Positions 42,864 to 52,028 of a stretch of DNA of 64,000 nucleotides are shown here, piece by piece. The translations under genes and the position numbers were made by a program. Below the pieces are notes generated by a model. The model was not told where the DNA came from. It saw nothing but the letters and a program-made list of their open reading frames with translations, and did not search any database. The first letter of the stretch is position 1; each line of letters starts with the position of its first letter. Origin of the DNA: Lachnospiraceae bacterium. Its GTDB lineage: Bacteria > Bacillota > Clostridia > Lachnospirales > Lachnospiraceae. Location of the stretch: assembly GCA_022652545.1 (NCBI GenBank), contig JALCRM010000002.1:62001-126000 (forward strand), read 5' to 3'.

Positions 42864-43819
42864 GTTTTGTGATACCCTGTTACCATTCGGAGAAAACGCT
42901 CGCCGGAGTCGTGGACGAGATCGAAAGAACGGTGCCCACCCTGCATGCCTGTACGGCGGAGATCATCATGGTGAACGACAATGCGCCGGACGCCTGCTGG
43001 ACGGAGATCCGCCGCCTGTGTGCGGACCATCCGGAGGACAGGAAGGGCCTGTGTCTTTCCAGGAACTTCGGACAGCATGCGGCGCTGATGGCAGGCATAC
43101 GAGAAGCAAAGGGAGAACGCGTCGTCTGCCTCGATGACGACGGGCAGACGCCGGCCGACGAAGTCGGAAAACTGCTGGATGCGATCGAACAGGGGGCCGA
43201 TGTCGTCTACGCTTCCTACGGTTCCGGAGACAGAAAACAGCGTTCCCTTTTCCGCAACATGGGGACTTCGCTCAATGAGCACATGGCACACAGCATGCTG
43301 GGCAAGCCGAAGGATCTGACGGTGACCAGTTATTTTGCAATGCGCAGGTACGTGGCGGACGAAGTGCTCCGCTACAGCAATTCCTATCCTTATCTGATCG
43401 GGCTGGTGCTGCGTACGACGACCAACATCGTGAATGTGCCGGTGACGCACCGCCCCCGCAGGCAGGGCAGCTCCGGATACACCTTCGGAAAGCTGGTGAG
43501 CCTTTGGATGAACGGGTTCACCGCCTTTTCGGTAAAGCCGCTGCGGGCAGCTACGGCAGTCGGCTCAGTCAGTGCCGTGGCGGGCTTTCTCTACGGGATC
43601 TACACCATAGTCAAAAAGATCGTGAATCCCTCGGTTGTCCTGGGATTTTCCTCTCTGATGTCCGCCATTGTCTTTTTCGGCGGCATGACCATGCTGATGG
43701 TGGGGATGGCGGGAGAATATATAGGCAGGATGTACATCGCCGTGAATGAAGCGCCGCAGTATGTCGTGCGCGAAACGACGGCGGAAGGAATAAAGGGAGA
43801 CGGTTCGGCGGATGCGTGA
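42854..43819 (+). CDS. GtrB/ArnC-like GT2 with two C-terminal TM helices
   Basis: 321 residues from the ATG at 42854. SFVIPCYHSEKTLAGVVDEI, CLDDDGQTPADEV (catalytic DDD), THRPRRQGSSGYTFGKL, then two TM helices (~230-300). This is the layout of polyprenyl-phosphate sugar transferases, which make the lipid-linked donor used outside the cell by GT-C enzymes. That fits the neighbouring polytopic proteins. Overlaps the GNAT gene by 10 bp. Confidence 0.9.
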   Translation: MLVSFVIPCYHSEKTLAGVVDEIERTVPTLHACTAEIIMVNDNAPDACWTEIRRLCADHPEDRKGLCLSRNFGQHAALMAGIREAKGERVVCLDDDGQTPADEVGKLLDAIEQGADVVYASYGSGDRKQRSLFRNMGTSLNEHMAHSMLGKPKDLTVTSYFAMRRYVADEVLRYSNSYPYLIGLVLRTTTNIVNVPVTHRPRRQGSSGYTFGKLVSLWMNGFTAFSVKPLRAATAVGSVSAVAGFLYGIYTIVKKIVNPSVVLGFSSLMSAIVFFGGMTMLMVGMAGEYIGRMYIAVNEAPQYVVRETTAEGIKGDGSADA

Positions 43820-45530
43820 AGGAAGCGGAAAAGGACATACCGAGGTGTGGGAGAAGGTCCTGTACCGGGACAGAAAGAGCTGGGTAAGGGCGGCGGCCTT
43901 CTCCTTTGCTTTTTCCTTTCTGTTCATGCTGGGCAGGCGGCTCGAAAGGTACGGCAGTATCCCGATCTCGGACAGCAGCATGTGGGAGCGGATCTTCCTT
44001 CTCTGGATCTTCGTGACGCTGTGTACCGGACTGTTCTGGTCTCTGCTTGAGACCGTGCAGGAGAAGAATGCAGGGCGGGCCAAAAGTACGGGAAGAAGCA
44101 CGGGACGGCTGCGGCACGCCGGTACGCTGGCAGACAGCTGGGATGCACTGCCGCAGATGCACAGGCGGCTCCTCGTCTGGGGCGCGCTGCTCCTCGTCTA
44201 TCTGGTCGCGCTTCTCGCCGTGCGGCCCGGGTTCTTTGTCTACGATGCTTCCGATGAACTTTCGATGTTCGAATCCCGCGCCTTTACGACTCATCATCCG
44301 CTCGTGCACGTGCTGCTCCTCGGTGGTACGATCTCGCTCGTGCGGAAGATCACGGGTTCATACAATGCGGGTATATTTGTCTACTGTCTGCTGCAGGCGG
44401 CCGTGCTGTCCGCCGCGTTCGTGCAGGTGCTCTCCTTCCTGAAGGAAAAAGGCGCAGGCAGGGTCCTGCGGTTCATTTCCTTTATTTTTTACGGCTTTTT
44501 CCCGGTATGTGTCATGTTCGTCCTGTGTACCTGCAAGGACACGCTGTTTTCCGCAGCCATGGTCATGGCCATCCTGCAGCTGCTGAAGCTTTTCTCGGAT
44601 CCCGGAGACTTTTTTGCCACGAAGAAGGAGCCGGCCCGGTTCTGTTTCTTTATTTCGGCGATGCTGCTGCTGCGGCACAATGCGGTGCCGGCCATGCTCC
44701 TGTTTTCCCTTTTCCTTCTTTTCTTTCTGAAGGGCAGGCGGAAGCAGGCCCTGCTGCTCTGTGCCATACCGTTCCTGTGCTGGGGGGCAGTCACGTTCTC
44801 TCTCACTGCGGCGCTTCACGCACAGGGAGGGGAGAACCAGGAGGTACTGACGGTACCGATCCAGCAGCTTGCCCGGTGTTTTGTCTACGAAGGGGACACC
44901 TTTTCGCCTGCGGACCGCGACGCCATGGATGCGCTGATGCCCGAAAAGGACTGGATGCTGTATACGCCCAAGGTGAGCGACGGCGTCAAGATCCATTTCA
45001 ACAATGAGGTTTTTGAAGCGCACAGGCAGCAGTACACCGATCTGTGGATCAGGATGGGACTGGCCCACCCTGCGGTCTATCTCAACGCGTGGTTCCTCAC
45101 TTCGTACGGCTTCTGGTATCCGGATGCCGTGATCGACTGCTACCAGGGCAATGCGGTCTTTACCTTTACCTATGCCGACAGCTCGTACTTCGGCTATGAA
45201 ACGGAAAAGCCGGGAGAACGGCAGAGCCTGTTTCCGGCTGTGGACGCTTTCTTCCGCTGGATCTCCCTGGACCCCGCGGTACAGACGCTCCCGGTCGTGC
45301 ATCTTCTGTTTTCGCCCGGGGCCATGTTCTGGTTTTTTGCGTTTGTCATGGTGTTCTGCATCGATGCGGGCAGGCTGGTACCGGTCCGCGCTTTCCTGCC
45401 GATGTTCCTGACCTGGCTCACAACGCTGCTAGGGCCCTGTTCACTGCCGCGCTACGTCGTTTATCTGTGGTTTGCCTTTCCGCTCTTTCTGCTGTTTGCC
45501 TTTGAGCGTGCGGACGGGTCTGAAGACTGA
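43812..45530 (+). CDS. DUF6020-like polytopic membrane protein
   Basis: 572 residues, about 11 TM helices. The stretch RPGFFVYDASDELSMFESRAFTTHHPLVHVLLLGG and CTCKDTLFSAAM look like the DUF6020 family of Gram-positive membrane proteins. The loop after the first long TM block carries an Asp (YDASDE), compatible with a GT-C enzyme. It directly follows the GtrB-like gene (8-bp overlap), so it may use the polyprenyl-phosphate sugar made by that enzyme. Confidence 0.7.
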   Translation: MREGSGKGHTEVWEKVLYRDRKSWVRAAAFSFAFSFLFMLGRRLERYGSIPISDSSMWERIFLLWIFVTLCTGLFWSLLETVQEKNAGRAKSTGRSTGRLRHAGTLADSWDALPQMHRRLLVWGALLLVYLVALLAVRPGFFVYDASDELSMFESRAFTTHHPLVHVLLLGGTISLVRKITGSYNAGIFVYCLLQAAVLSAAFVQVLSFLKEKGAGRVLRFISFIFYGFFPVCVMFVLCTCKDTLFSAAMVMAILQLLKLFSDPGDFFATKKEPARFCFFISAMLLLRHNAVPAMLLFSLFLLFFLKGRRKQALLLCAIPFLCWGAVTFSLTAALHAQGGENQEVLTVPIQQLARCFVYEGDTFSPADRDAMDALMPEKDWMLYTPKVSDGVKIHFNNEVFEAHRQQYTDLWIRMGLAHPAVYLNAWFLTSYGFWYPDAVIDCYQGNAVFTFTYADSSYFGYETEKPGERQSLFPAVDAFFRWISLDPAVQTLPVVHLLFSPGAMFWFFAFVMVFCIDAGRLVPVRAFLPMFLTWLTTLLGPCSLPRYVVYLWFAFPLFLLFAFERADGSED

Positions 45531-45544
45531 AGGAGTATGTGAAG

Positions 45545-48235
45545 ATGCTGAGATCTGAGACAGACAGGGAAAAAGTGATCCTGTTCACGGCCGCGGCGGC
45601 CGCGCTGCTGCTGCTTCTTACGGTGTGGCCGTTCAGGCTGTACGGGATGGGCAGCAGGACCGCCCAGTCCTCGGCTCCGGCGGGCGTTTCGGAAACGGTC
45701 GTGCACGGACAGGACCAGGGAGAATACTTCCTCGCTACGGACACACACCTGAAATCCGCAGCTTTCTGGCTGTCGGAATGCGCCGTCGACGGGACGGCCT
45801 CCGTGCGCATTTATGACAACTCAGGCGCGAAGCCGCAGCTGCTGATCGACCGTTCCACGGAGATCAAACAGTCGCTCACCGGAGGCTGGATCGAGGTCGC
45901 GCTCGGTGTAGACACAACGCCCGGGAGCCAGTACATCCTCATCCTCAATACAGATGACAAAGCAGAGTTCAGCGTCGGGTATGCCGCGCCGTCGGAAGAG
46001 ACGCCCGGCTATCAGGTGGCTTTCCACGCGGACCAGCCCGTGAACGGCTATCACATGCTGCTGTCGCTGAAGTATTACAGGCCTCTTTCCGTAAAGAGGT
46101 CCCTGGCTCTTGCCGCGGCCATTCTGCTGCTTGCCGGGGCGGTCTGCTTCTTCACCCGCCGCTTTTACCGCAGATATCCGGACCGCAACCGCAAAATGAC
46201 GGTGGAGAAAGCCATGCGGTATATCCTGACCCCTGTCGTGGTCGTGGCCGGCGGGGCACTGTTCATCTTCATCTGGCCGCTGGAGCTTTTTGACTGGCGT
46301 CTGCCGGACCTCCTGCTGCTCGAAGCCGGGACAGTCATCGCCGTGCTGGTATGTCTTTACGGCCTGTGGCATGACCGTTCGGAGCTGCCGGACACGCTGA
46401 ACAGGAAGATCCTGCGCGAGCGCTGGCCGGATTATGTGCAGGCAGTTCTCATTGCGCTGATCCTGCAGTTCTGCTGCGAATATATGAACGACCTTTACGA
46501 TATTTACCACAGGATCAGCGAGCGGCGCATGACGATCGCCTTCCTGCTGCTTGTTCTTTCCATGAACGCGCGCAGCCGCCGGAAAAACAGGAGCATCCCG
46601 GTCTGCGGGGCCGCCGCGGGTGCGGCAGGCCTTGCGTATGTTCTCATGAACCGTGTGCCCGCAGCAGTGAAAGAGAGCGCTCTGCAGAACGAGGCGCTGA
46701 TCCTGGGCGCTGTATGTTTTGTCCTGTATGCGCTCTGCATCCAGGCTGCCGTGCTCGATATCCTGGACGATGTGCGGCGCAGAAAATGCGGCGAGGAGAA
46801 ACGCAGGCTGGGAGACCGCATCTGCGTATGGTATACGGCTGTGCTGGCACTGTTGTTCGTGCTGATCGTGGTGCGCCGGAATACCCGCTGGTGGCCTGTG
46901 GCGCTGGCTGTCGGCATGGGGCTGTTTTATATACGGTACTTTTTCTGGCAGCACAGGGAACGCTGGCTCCGCATCCTCTGCGGCGGCATCGTCCTGCAGT
47001 TTGTCTGCGTTGTGATCTGGTGCCTGTTCCGCAGATATTACCTGGCCTTCCTCTATGAGCGTTTTCCGATGAATTTCCACACGGTCACGGTGACGGGAGA
47101 ATATCTCATGGTCATCGAAGGCGCTGCGGCGACGCTGCTGATCGGCAAGGTCAGGCAGGCGGGCCGCATGGATATCCGCAGGCTGATGGACAGGGTCTGG
47201 AAGGAAGCGCTGCTGTTCGGCACTGCCACGGTCTACCTGTTCTTTACCCTTTCACGCACCGGCATCGCTTCCGCGGGGGCGGCACTCATCTGTATGCTTA
47301 TCGCCGCGGCGGTCAAGGATCTGCGCGACAGGAAAGAGGACGGCAGCCACGGCCGCAGGCCCCTGTATGCGCTCCGTTCCTTCTGCATCATGCTGCTTTC
47401 CTTCGTGCTCCTTTTTGCGCCGGTCTACACGCTGCAGCGTACCGTGCCGGCCATGGTCGGCCGGCCTTTCCTCTTTGCGGAGATGGAGGAGTATCCGGAC
47501 GACGTTATGATCGCGGGTCCGGACAACTGGGACAGCCTGCATTTCATGTGCATCGAGCGCTACGATCAGGTCATGCGCAACAAGCTTTTCGGCCTGCCCG
47601 AAGGAAGCTATGACTTCGGCACGCGGCCGGGGGAGACCGTCGCTTCGCAGGCCGCGTCTTCCATGAACGCGGACACCGGATCGACTGCCCTGATCGCGGC
47701 AGGCGAAACGGCAGCCCAGAGCGCGTCTTCTGAGATGGCCTCCGGGACAGCCGGGGCGGGAGACGCTTCCGCTTCCGCGCAGGACACTTCGGGGCAGGAG
47801 AGCACGGCGGATACGGAGAGCGGCAGCGAAGCCGGCGTGAAGGACTATACCAACGGCAGGCTCTCGATCTACAAGAGTTACCTGAAGGACATCAACCTGG
47901 CGGGCCATGATACGATGGGGGCAGAGCTGGACGACGGCGAGATCGCCATGCACGCGCACGACACCTACCTGCAGGTCGCATGGGACCACGGCATCCCCGT
48001 CGGCATCTGGTTCTTCCTCGTACTGGCTTTGACTTTTTTCCGGTCCTCAATATACTATAGGAAGAGCATGACGAAGAGAGAATTCACCGCGCTGCTTCCG
48101 ATGGCGGAAACAGCCGGTTTTGCGATAGCCGGCATAGTTGAATGGGTATTTGAATACAGCCACCCGCTCACGATCGCACTGCTGTTTTCGGTCGCGCCGC
48201 TGCTGCTCAAGAAGGGTAAGACTTCCGTTGAATAA
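45545..48235 (+). CDS. Very large Wzy/WaaL-like (O-antigen ligase fold) membrane protein with extracytoplasmic beta domain
   Basis: 896 residues from the ATG at 45545 (AGGAG 9 nt upstream). After TM1 there is an outside domain of ~150 residues rich in beta strands (ATDTHLKSAAFWLSE, SVRIYDNSG, GSQYILIL). About 10-12 TM helices follow. A large outside loop holds ~70 residues of Ala/Ser/Gly/Glu low complexity, then the ligase/polymerase pattern NGRLSIYKSYL...HAHDTYLQVAWDHGIPVG. It is the likely polymerase or ligase for the repeat unit. Its length is about double that of usual Wzy proteins. Confidence 0.78.
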   Translation: MLRSETDREKVILFTAAAAALLLLLTVWPFRLYGMGSRTAQSSAPAGVSETVVHGQDQGEYFLATDTHLKSAAFWLSECAVDGTASVRIYDNSGAKPQLLIDRSTEIKQSLTGGWIEVALGVDTTPGSQYILILNTDDKAEFSVGYAAPSEETPGYQVAFHADQPVNGYHMLLSLKYYRPLSVKRSLALAAAILLLAGAVCFFTRRFYRRYPDRNRKMTVEKAMRYILTPVVVVAGGALFIFIWPLELFDWRLPDLLLLEAGTVIAVLVCLYGLWHDRSELPDTLNRKILRERWPDYVQAVLIALILQFCCEYMNDLYDIYHRISERRMTIAFLLLVLSMNARSRRKNRSIPVCGAAAGAAGLAYVLMNRVPAAVKESALQNEALILGAVCFVLYALCIQAAVLDILDDVRRRKCGEEKRRLGDRICVWYTAVLALLFVLIVVRRNTRWWPVALAVGMGLFYIRYFFWQHRERWLRILCGGIVLQFVCVVIWCLFRRYYLAFLYERFPMNFHTVTVTGEYLMVIEGAAATLLIGKVRQAGRMDIRRLMDRVWKEALLFGTATVYLFFTLSRTGIASAGAALICMLIAAAVKDLRDRKEDGSHGRRPLYALRSFCIMLLSFVLLFAPVYTLQRTVPAMVGRPFLFAEMEEYPDDVMIAGPDNWDSLHFMCIERYDQVMRNKLFGLPEGSYDFGTRPGETVASQAASSMNADTGSTALIAAGETAAQSASSEMASGTAGAGDASASAQDTSGQESTADTESGSEAGVKDYTNGRLSIYKSYLKDINLAGHDTMGAELDDGEIAMHAHDTYLQVAWDHGIPVGIWFFLVLALTFFRSSIYYRKSMTKREFTALLPMAETAGFAIAGIVEWVFEYSHPLTIALLFSVAPLLLKKGKTSVE

Positions 48236-50210
48236 CAAAGAGACGACAAATACTGATAAGATCAGGAAACCTTTCAACTTCAAGATCCTCTGGAGACGTA
48301 CCGCGCTGATCATTTACGATGTCATCAGCGTGGTGCTGGCCAGCTATCTGGCGATCCTCGTGCGTTACGAGTTCCATATCGGGCTGATCCCCAGAACGTT
48401 CCTGCAGCCGATCGAGACTTTCCTGCCCATCAACATCCTCATTACGATCGGCCTGTTCTGGGCTTTCCGCATGTATCACAGCCTGTGGGCGTACGCCGGC
48501 GAGCAGGAGCTGCAGAACCTGGTCATTTCCTGCCTTCTTTCGGGCATAGCCAATGCGGTGCTGCTGCAGTATTTCAAGGTGGAGGACCAGCCGGTCCCGC
48601 AGAGCTACTATTTTCTCTATGTGTTTTTCCTGATCGGTCTGGTCTTTACCAGCCGTTTTTCCTACCGGTTCCTGCGCAGCCAGAAGCACAAGCGTGAAAA
48701 CAGGACGAACAGCACGGCGGTCATGGTGATCGGCGCCGGCGAAGCTGCCAACGTCATCATCAAGGAGATCATCACCAGCCACTTTTCCACGATGGTCATC
48801 AAGTGCGTCATCGACGACGACAGGGGCAAGTGGGGACGCTATATCCAGGGCATCAAGATCATCGGGGGCAGGGACCGCATCCCGGAGGCCTGCGAGCTTT
48901 ACGATATCGATGAGATCATCGTGGCCATGCCTTCCATCCCCCGTCAGGAGCTGAAGCAGATCCTGAATATCTGCAGCAAAACAGGCTGCAAGCTGCAGAC
49001 GCTGCCCGGCATGTACCAGCTGATGAACGGCGAAGTAAGCGTGAGCAGGCTGCGCGACGTCGAGGTGGAAGACCTTCTCGGGCGCGAGGCCGTGCAGGTC
49101 GACATCGGCTCCATCATCGGGTATGTCAGCGGCAAGGTCGTGCTGGTCACGGGCGGCGGCGGTTCCATCGGCAGCGAGCTGTGCCGGCAGATCGCAGGAC
49201 ACAGGCCCAGGCAGCTGATCATCGTGGATATCTACGAGAACAACGCCTATGACATCCAGCAGGAACTGAAGATCACCCATCCGGAGCTGAATCTGGTCGT
49301 GCTCATTGCGTCCGTGCGCAATACGCGGCGCATCAACAGGATCTTCGAAACCTATAAGCCGGATATCGTTTACCATGCCGCGGCGCACAAGCATGTGCCG
49401 CTCATGGAGGACAGCCCCTGCGAGGCGATCAAGAACAATGTGTTCGGCACGTGGAAGACCGCGATGGCGGCTGCAGCGAACGGTACGCAGCGCTTTGTGA
49501 TGATCTCCACCGACAAGGCCGTGAATCCCACGAACATCATGGGCGCTTCCAAGCGCATCTGCGAAATGATCATCCAGACCTTCAACAAGCACTATGACAC
49601 GAACTTTGTGGCAGTGCGGTTCGGCAATGTGCTCGGCAGCAACGGCAGCGTCATTCCGCTGTTCCGCAGACAGATCGCGGCAGGCGGTCCCGTGACGGTG
49701 ACCGATCCCAATATCATCCGCTACTTCATGACCATACCCGAGGCTGTTTCGCTCGTGCTGCAGGCCGGGGCCTACGCGAAGGGCGGCGAGATCTTCGTGC
49801 TCGACATGGGAGAACCCGTGAAGATCCTGGATCTGGCGGAGAACCTGATCCGTCTTTCCGGCTATCGCGTAGGGGAGGACATACAGATCAAGTTCACGGG
49901 TCTGCGCCCCGGCGAGAAGTTGTACGAAGAGATGCTGATGAAAGAAGAAGGCATGCGGGAGACTGCCAACAGGCAGATCTATATCGGCAGGCCGATCGAA
50001 ATGAACGAGATCGAATTCTACCGCCAGCTGAACGAACTGAAGCTGGCAGCGGAAAATGAGCAGCCGGATGTCCGCGAGTATGTGAAGGCGATCGTGCCGA
50101 CCTACAGGATGCCGGAGGAACAGAAGGCCGCACAGGCCGTACAGGCGCCGCAGCAGGAAACTGCAGATGCAGGCGGCAGCGGCACGCAGGCCGGGGAAGG
50201 ACAGAATTAA
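48228..50210 (+). CDS. pglF: Membrane-anchored UDP-sugar 4,6-dehydratase (PglF/CapD family)
   Basis: About 660 residues from a TTG at 48228 that overlaps the previous stop; no better start is visible. Four N-terminal TM helices, a first Rossmann-like domain (VMVIGAGEAANVIIKEI), then the dehydratase domain with VTGGGGSIGSELCRQI, STDKAVNPTN and MGASKR, where Met stands in the usual Tyr place as in PglF. It converts UDP-GlcNAc to the 4-keto-6-deoxy sugar for the aminotransferase encoded next. The C-terminal ~35 residues are Ala/Gln-rich. Confidence 0.88.
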   Translation: MNNKETTNTDKIRKPFNFKILWRRTALIIYDVISVVLASYLAILVRYEFHIGLIPRTFLQPIETFLPINILITIGLFWAFRMYHSLWAYAGEQELQNLVISCLLSGIANAVLLQYFKVEDQPVPQSYYFLYVFFLIGLVFTSRFSYRFLRSQKHKRENRTNSTAVMVIGAGEAANVIIKEIITSHFSTMVIKCVIDDDRGKWGRYIQGIKIIGGRDRIPEACELYDIDEIIVAMPSIPRQELKQILNICSKTGCKLQTLPGMYQLMNGEVSVSRLRDVEVEDLLGREAVQVDIGSIIGYVSGKVVLVTGGGGSIGSELCRQIAGHRPRQLIIVDIYENNAYDIQQELKITHPELNLVVLIASVRNTRRINRIFETYKPDIVYHAAAHKHVPLMEDSPCEAIKNNVFGTWKTAMAAAANGTQRFVMISTDKAVNPTNIMGASKRICEMIIQTFNKHYDTNFVAVRFGNVLGSNGSVIPLFRRQIAAGGPVTVTDPNIIRYFMTIPEAVSLVLQAGAYAKGGEIFVLDMGEPVKILDLAENLIRLSGYRVGEDIQIKFTGLRPGEKLYEEMLMKEEGMRETANRQIYIGRPIEMNEIEFYRQLNELKLAAENEQPDVREYVKAIVPTYRMPEEQKAAQAVQAPQQETADAGGSGTQAGEGQN

Positions 50211-51344
50211 ATGATCAACGGCAAAATATGGCTCTCGTCGCCTACCATGCACGGCGAGGAACTGGAATTCGTGAGACAGGCTTTTGAAAGCAACTGGGTG
50301 GCGCCTCTCGGCCCGAACGTCACGGCGTTTGAGGATGAAATGGCGGCCTATATCGGGGTCGGCCACGCGGCGGCGCTGGTGTCCGGCACGGCGGCTCTCC
50401 ACATGTCCGTCAAGCTGGCCGGCATCAGGCCCGGAGACAAGGTGCTCTGTTCCGACCTCACCTTTTCGGCGACCGTAAATCCGGTCAGCTATGAGGGCGG
50501 GGAGCAGGTCTTCATCGATTCTGAGCCTAAGACCTGGAACATGGACCCGGCTGCCCTGGAAAAGGCTTTTGAAAAATATCCGGATGCGAAGGCAGTCATC
50601 AGTGCCAACCTTTACGGCACGCCGGCCATGCTGGACGAGATCCGTTCGCTCTGCAGTGCGCACGGCGCAGTCTTCATCGAAGATGCCGCCGAAAGCATCG
50701 CATCGACCTACAAGGGCCGTGAGACCGGCACCTTCGGAAAATACGGCTGCCTGAGCTTCAACGGCAACAAGCTGATCACGACCTCGGGCGGCGGCATGTT
50801 CCTTTCGGACGACGAAGAGGCGGTGAAGAAGGTGCGCTTCTGGTCGACCCAGTCCCGGGAGCCGTACCCCTGGTACCAGCACAGGGAGATCGGCTACAAT
50901 TACAGGATGAGCAACATCGTGGCCGGCATCGGCCGCGGCCAGCTCCTGCACATCGAGGAACACAAGGCGGCAAAACAGGCGATCTACCGCAGGTACAGGG
51001 AAGCGTTCCGCGACCTGCCGGTGCAGATGAACCCCTACGACGAGCAGAACAGCGACCCGAACTTCTGGCTGAGCTGCATGACGCTGGACAAGGGTGTGAA
51101 AACGACACCGGAGGAGATCCGTCTGAAGCTGAACGAAAAGAACATCGAGTCGCGCCCGATCTGGAAGCCCATGCATCTGCAGCCTGTTTTTGCAGACAGG
51201 GATTTCATTACCGCGGCGGACAGCCCGGAGCAGAGCCTGGGCGCGGATATCTTTGCCCGCGGACTGTGCCTGCCCAGCGATATCAAAATGACGGAGGAAG
51301 AGCAGGGGACCGTGATCGACGTCATCAGGGGAACGCTCAGGTGA
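50211..51344 (+). CDS. pglE: UDP-4-keto-sugar aminotransferase (PglE-like, DegT family)
   Basis: 377 residues. SPTMHGEELEFVRQAFESNW at the start, SGTAALHMSVKLAG, an Asp in EDAAESIAS, and the PLP lysine K187 in FNGNKLITTSGGG. It begins immediately after the dehydratase stop and should aminate its product to a UDP-4-amino-4,6-dideoxy sugar. Ends overlapping the next gene (GTGA). Confidence 0.88.
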   Translation: MINGKIWLSSPTMHGEELEFVRQAFESNWVAPLGPNVTAFEDEMAAYIGVGHAAALVSGTAALHMSVKLAGIRPGDKVLCSDLTFSATVNPVSYEGGEQVFIDSEPKTWNMDPAALEKAFEKYPDAKAVISANLYGTPAMLDEIRSLCSAHGAVFIEDAAESIASTYKGRETGTFGKYGCLSFNGNKLITTSGGGMFLSDDEEAVKKVRFWSTQSREPYPWYQHREIGYNYRMSNIVAGIGRGQLLHIEEHKAAKQAIYRRYREAFRDLPVQMNPYDEQNSDPNFWLSCMTLDKGVKTTPEEIRLKLNEKNIESRPIWKPMHLQPVFADRDFITAADSPEQSLGADIFARGLCLPSDIKMTEEEQGTVIDVIRGTLR

Positions 51345-52009
51345 AAGCGGCAAAGGACGGCTTTTACAGCCGGTATGTAAAGAGGCTTTTCGATATCGTG
51401 GCGGCACTTCTCGTGTTTGTGCTGTTCTGCTGGCTTTATGCGCTGCTCGCCGTACTGGTGCGGACAAAGCTCGGCAGGCCGGTGCTGTTCAGGCAGGAGC
51501 GCCCGGGCCGCGGGGGAAAGATCTTTACGCTTTGCAAGTTCCGCACGATGACCGACAGGCGCGGCGCGGACGGCAGGCTGCTGCCGGACAGCGAGCGCAT
51601 GACGAAATTCGGAATTTTCCTGCGCCGTACGAGCCTGGATGAACTGCCCGAATTCTGGAACATCCTGAAGGGAGAGATGAGCGTTGTGGGGCCGCGGCCC
51701 CTTTTGCCCGAATATCTTCCATGGTATACCGAAGAAGAGAGCCACCGCCACGACGTGCGCCCGGGCCTTACGGGGCTCGCACAGATCAGCGGACGCAACA
51801 GCCTGGACTGGGACAGCCGCCTTGCCAAGGACGTTGCATATGTGAACGGCATTTCCTTTGCGCTGGATGCCCGGATCGTCTGGGCGACAGCGGCAAAGGT
51901 CTTCGGCCGCACTGACCCGAATGCCGCCGCAGACACGGCCAAAGAAGGGAATCTCGCGCAGATCCGCAGGCAGAAAAAGGCGGCGGACGGCGTGCAGGGA
52001 CCCGGCTGA
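51341..52009 (+). CDS. pglC: Initiating sugar-phosphate transferase (PglC/EpsL-like)
   Basis: 222 residues from a GTG at 51341 that overlaps the previous TGA, with AGGGGAA upstream. One membrane hairpin (KRLFDIVAALLVFVLFCWLYALLAVLV) then the catalytic part: FRQERPG, KFRTM, the Asp-Glu dyad in RTSLDELPEFWN, and VGPRPLLPEY. This is a small monotopic phosphoglycosyltransferase. It starts the repeat unit by moving a sugar-1-phosphate to undecaprenyl phosphate. Confidence 0.92.
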   Translation: MKAAKDGFYSRYVKRLFDIVAALLVFVLFCWLYALLAVLVRTKLGRPVLFRQERPGRGGKIFTLCKFRTMTDRRGADGRLLPDSERMTKFGIFLRRTSLDELPEFWNILKGEMSVVGPRPLLPEYLPWYTEEESHRHDVRPGLTGLAQISGRNSLDWDSRLAKDVAYVNGISFALDARIVWATAAKVFGRTDPNAAADTAKEGNLAQIRRQKKAADGVQGPG

Positions 52010-52028
52010 GCCGGATCCGGGGGAACGC

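Noticed and set aside
48207-51467. A 1086-codon open frame on the minus strand
   Set aside because: It runs antisense to the PglF-, PglE- and PglC-like genes, has no family motif, and its His/Asp/Leu-rich composition is what a GC-rich gene gives when read in reverse.
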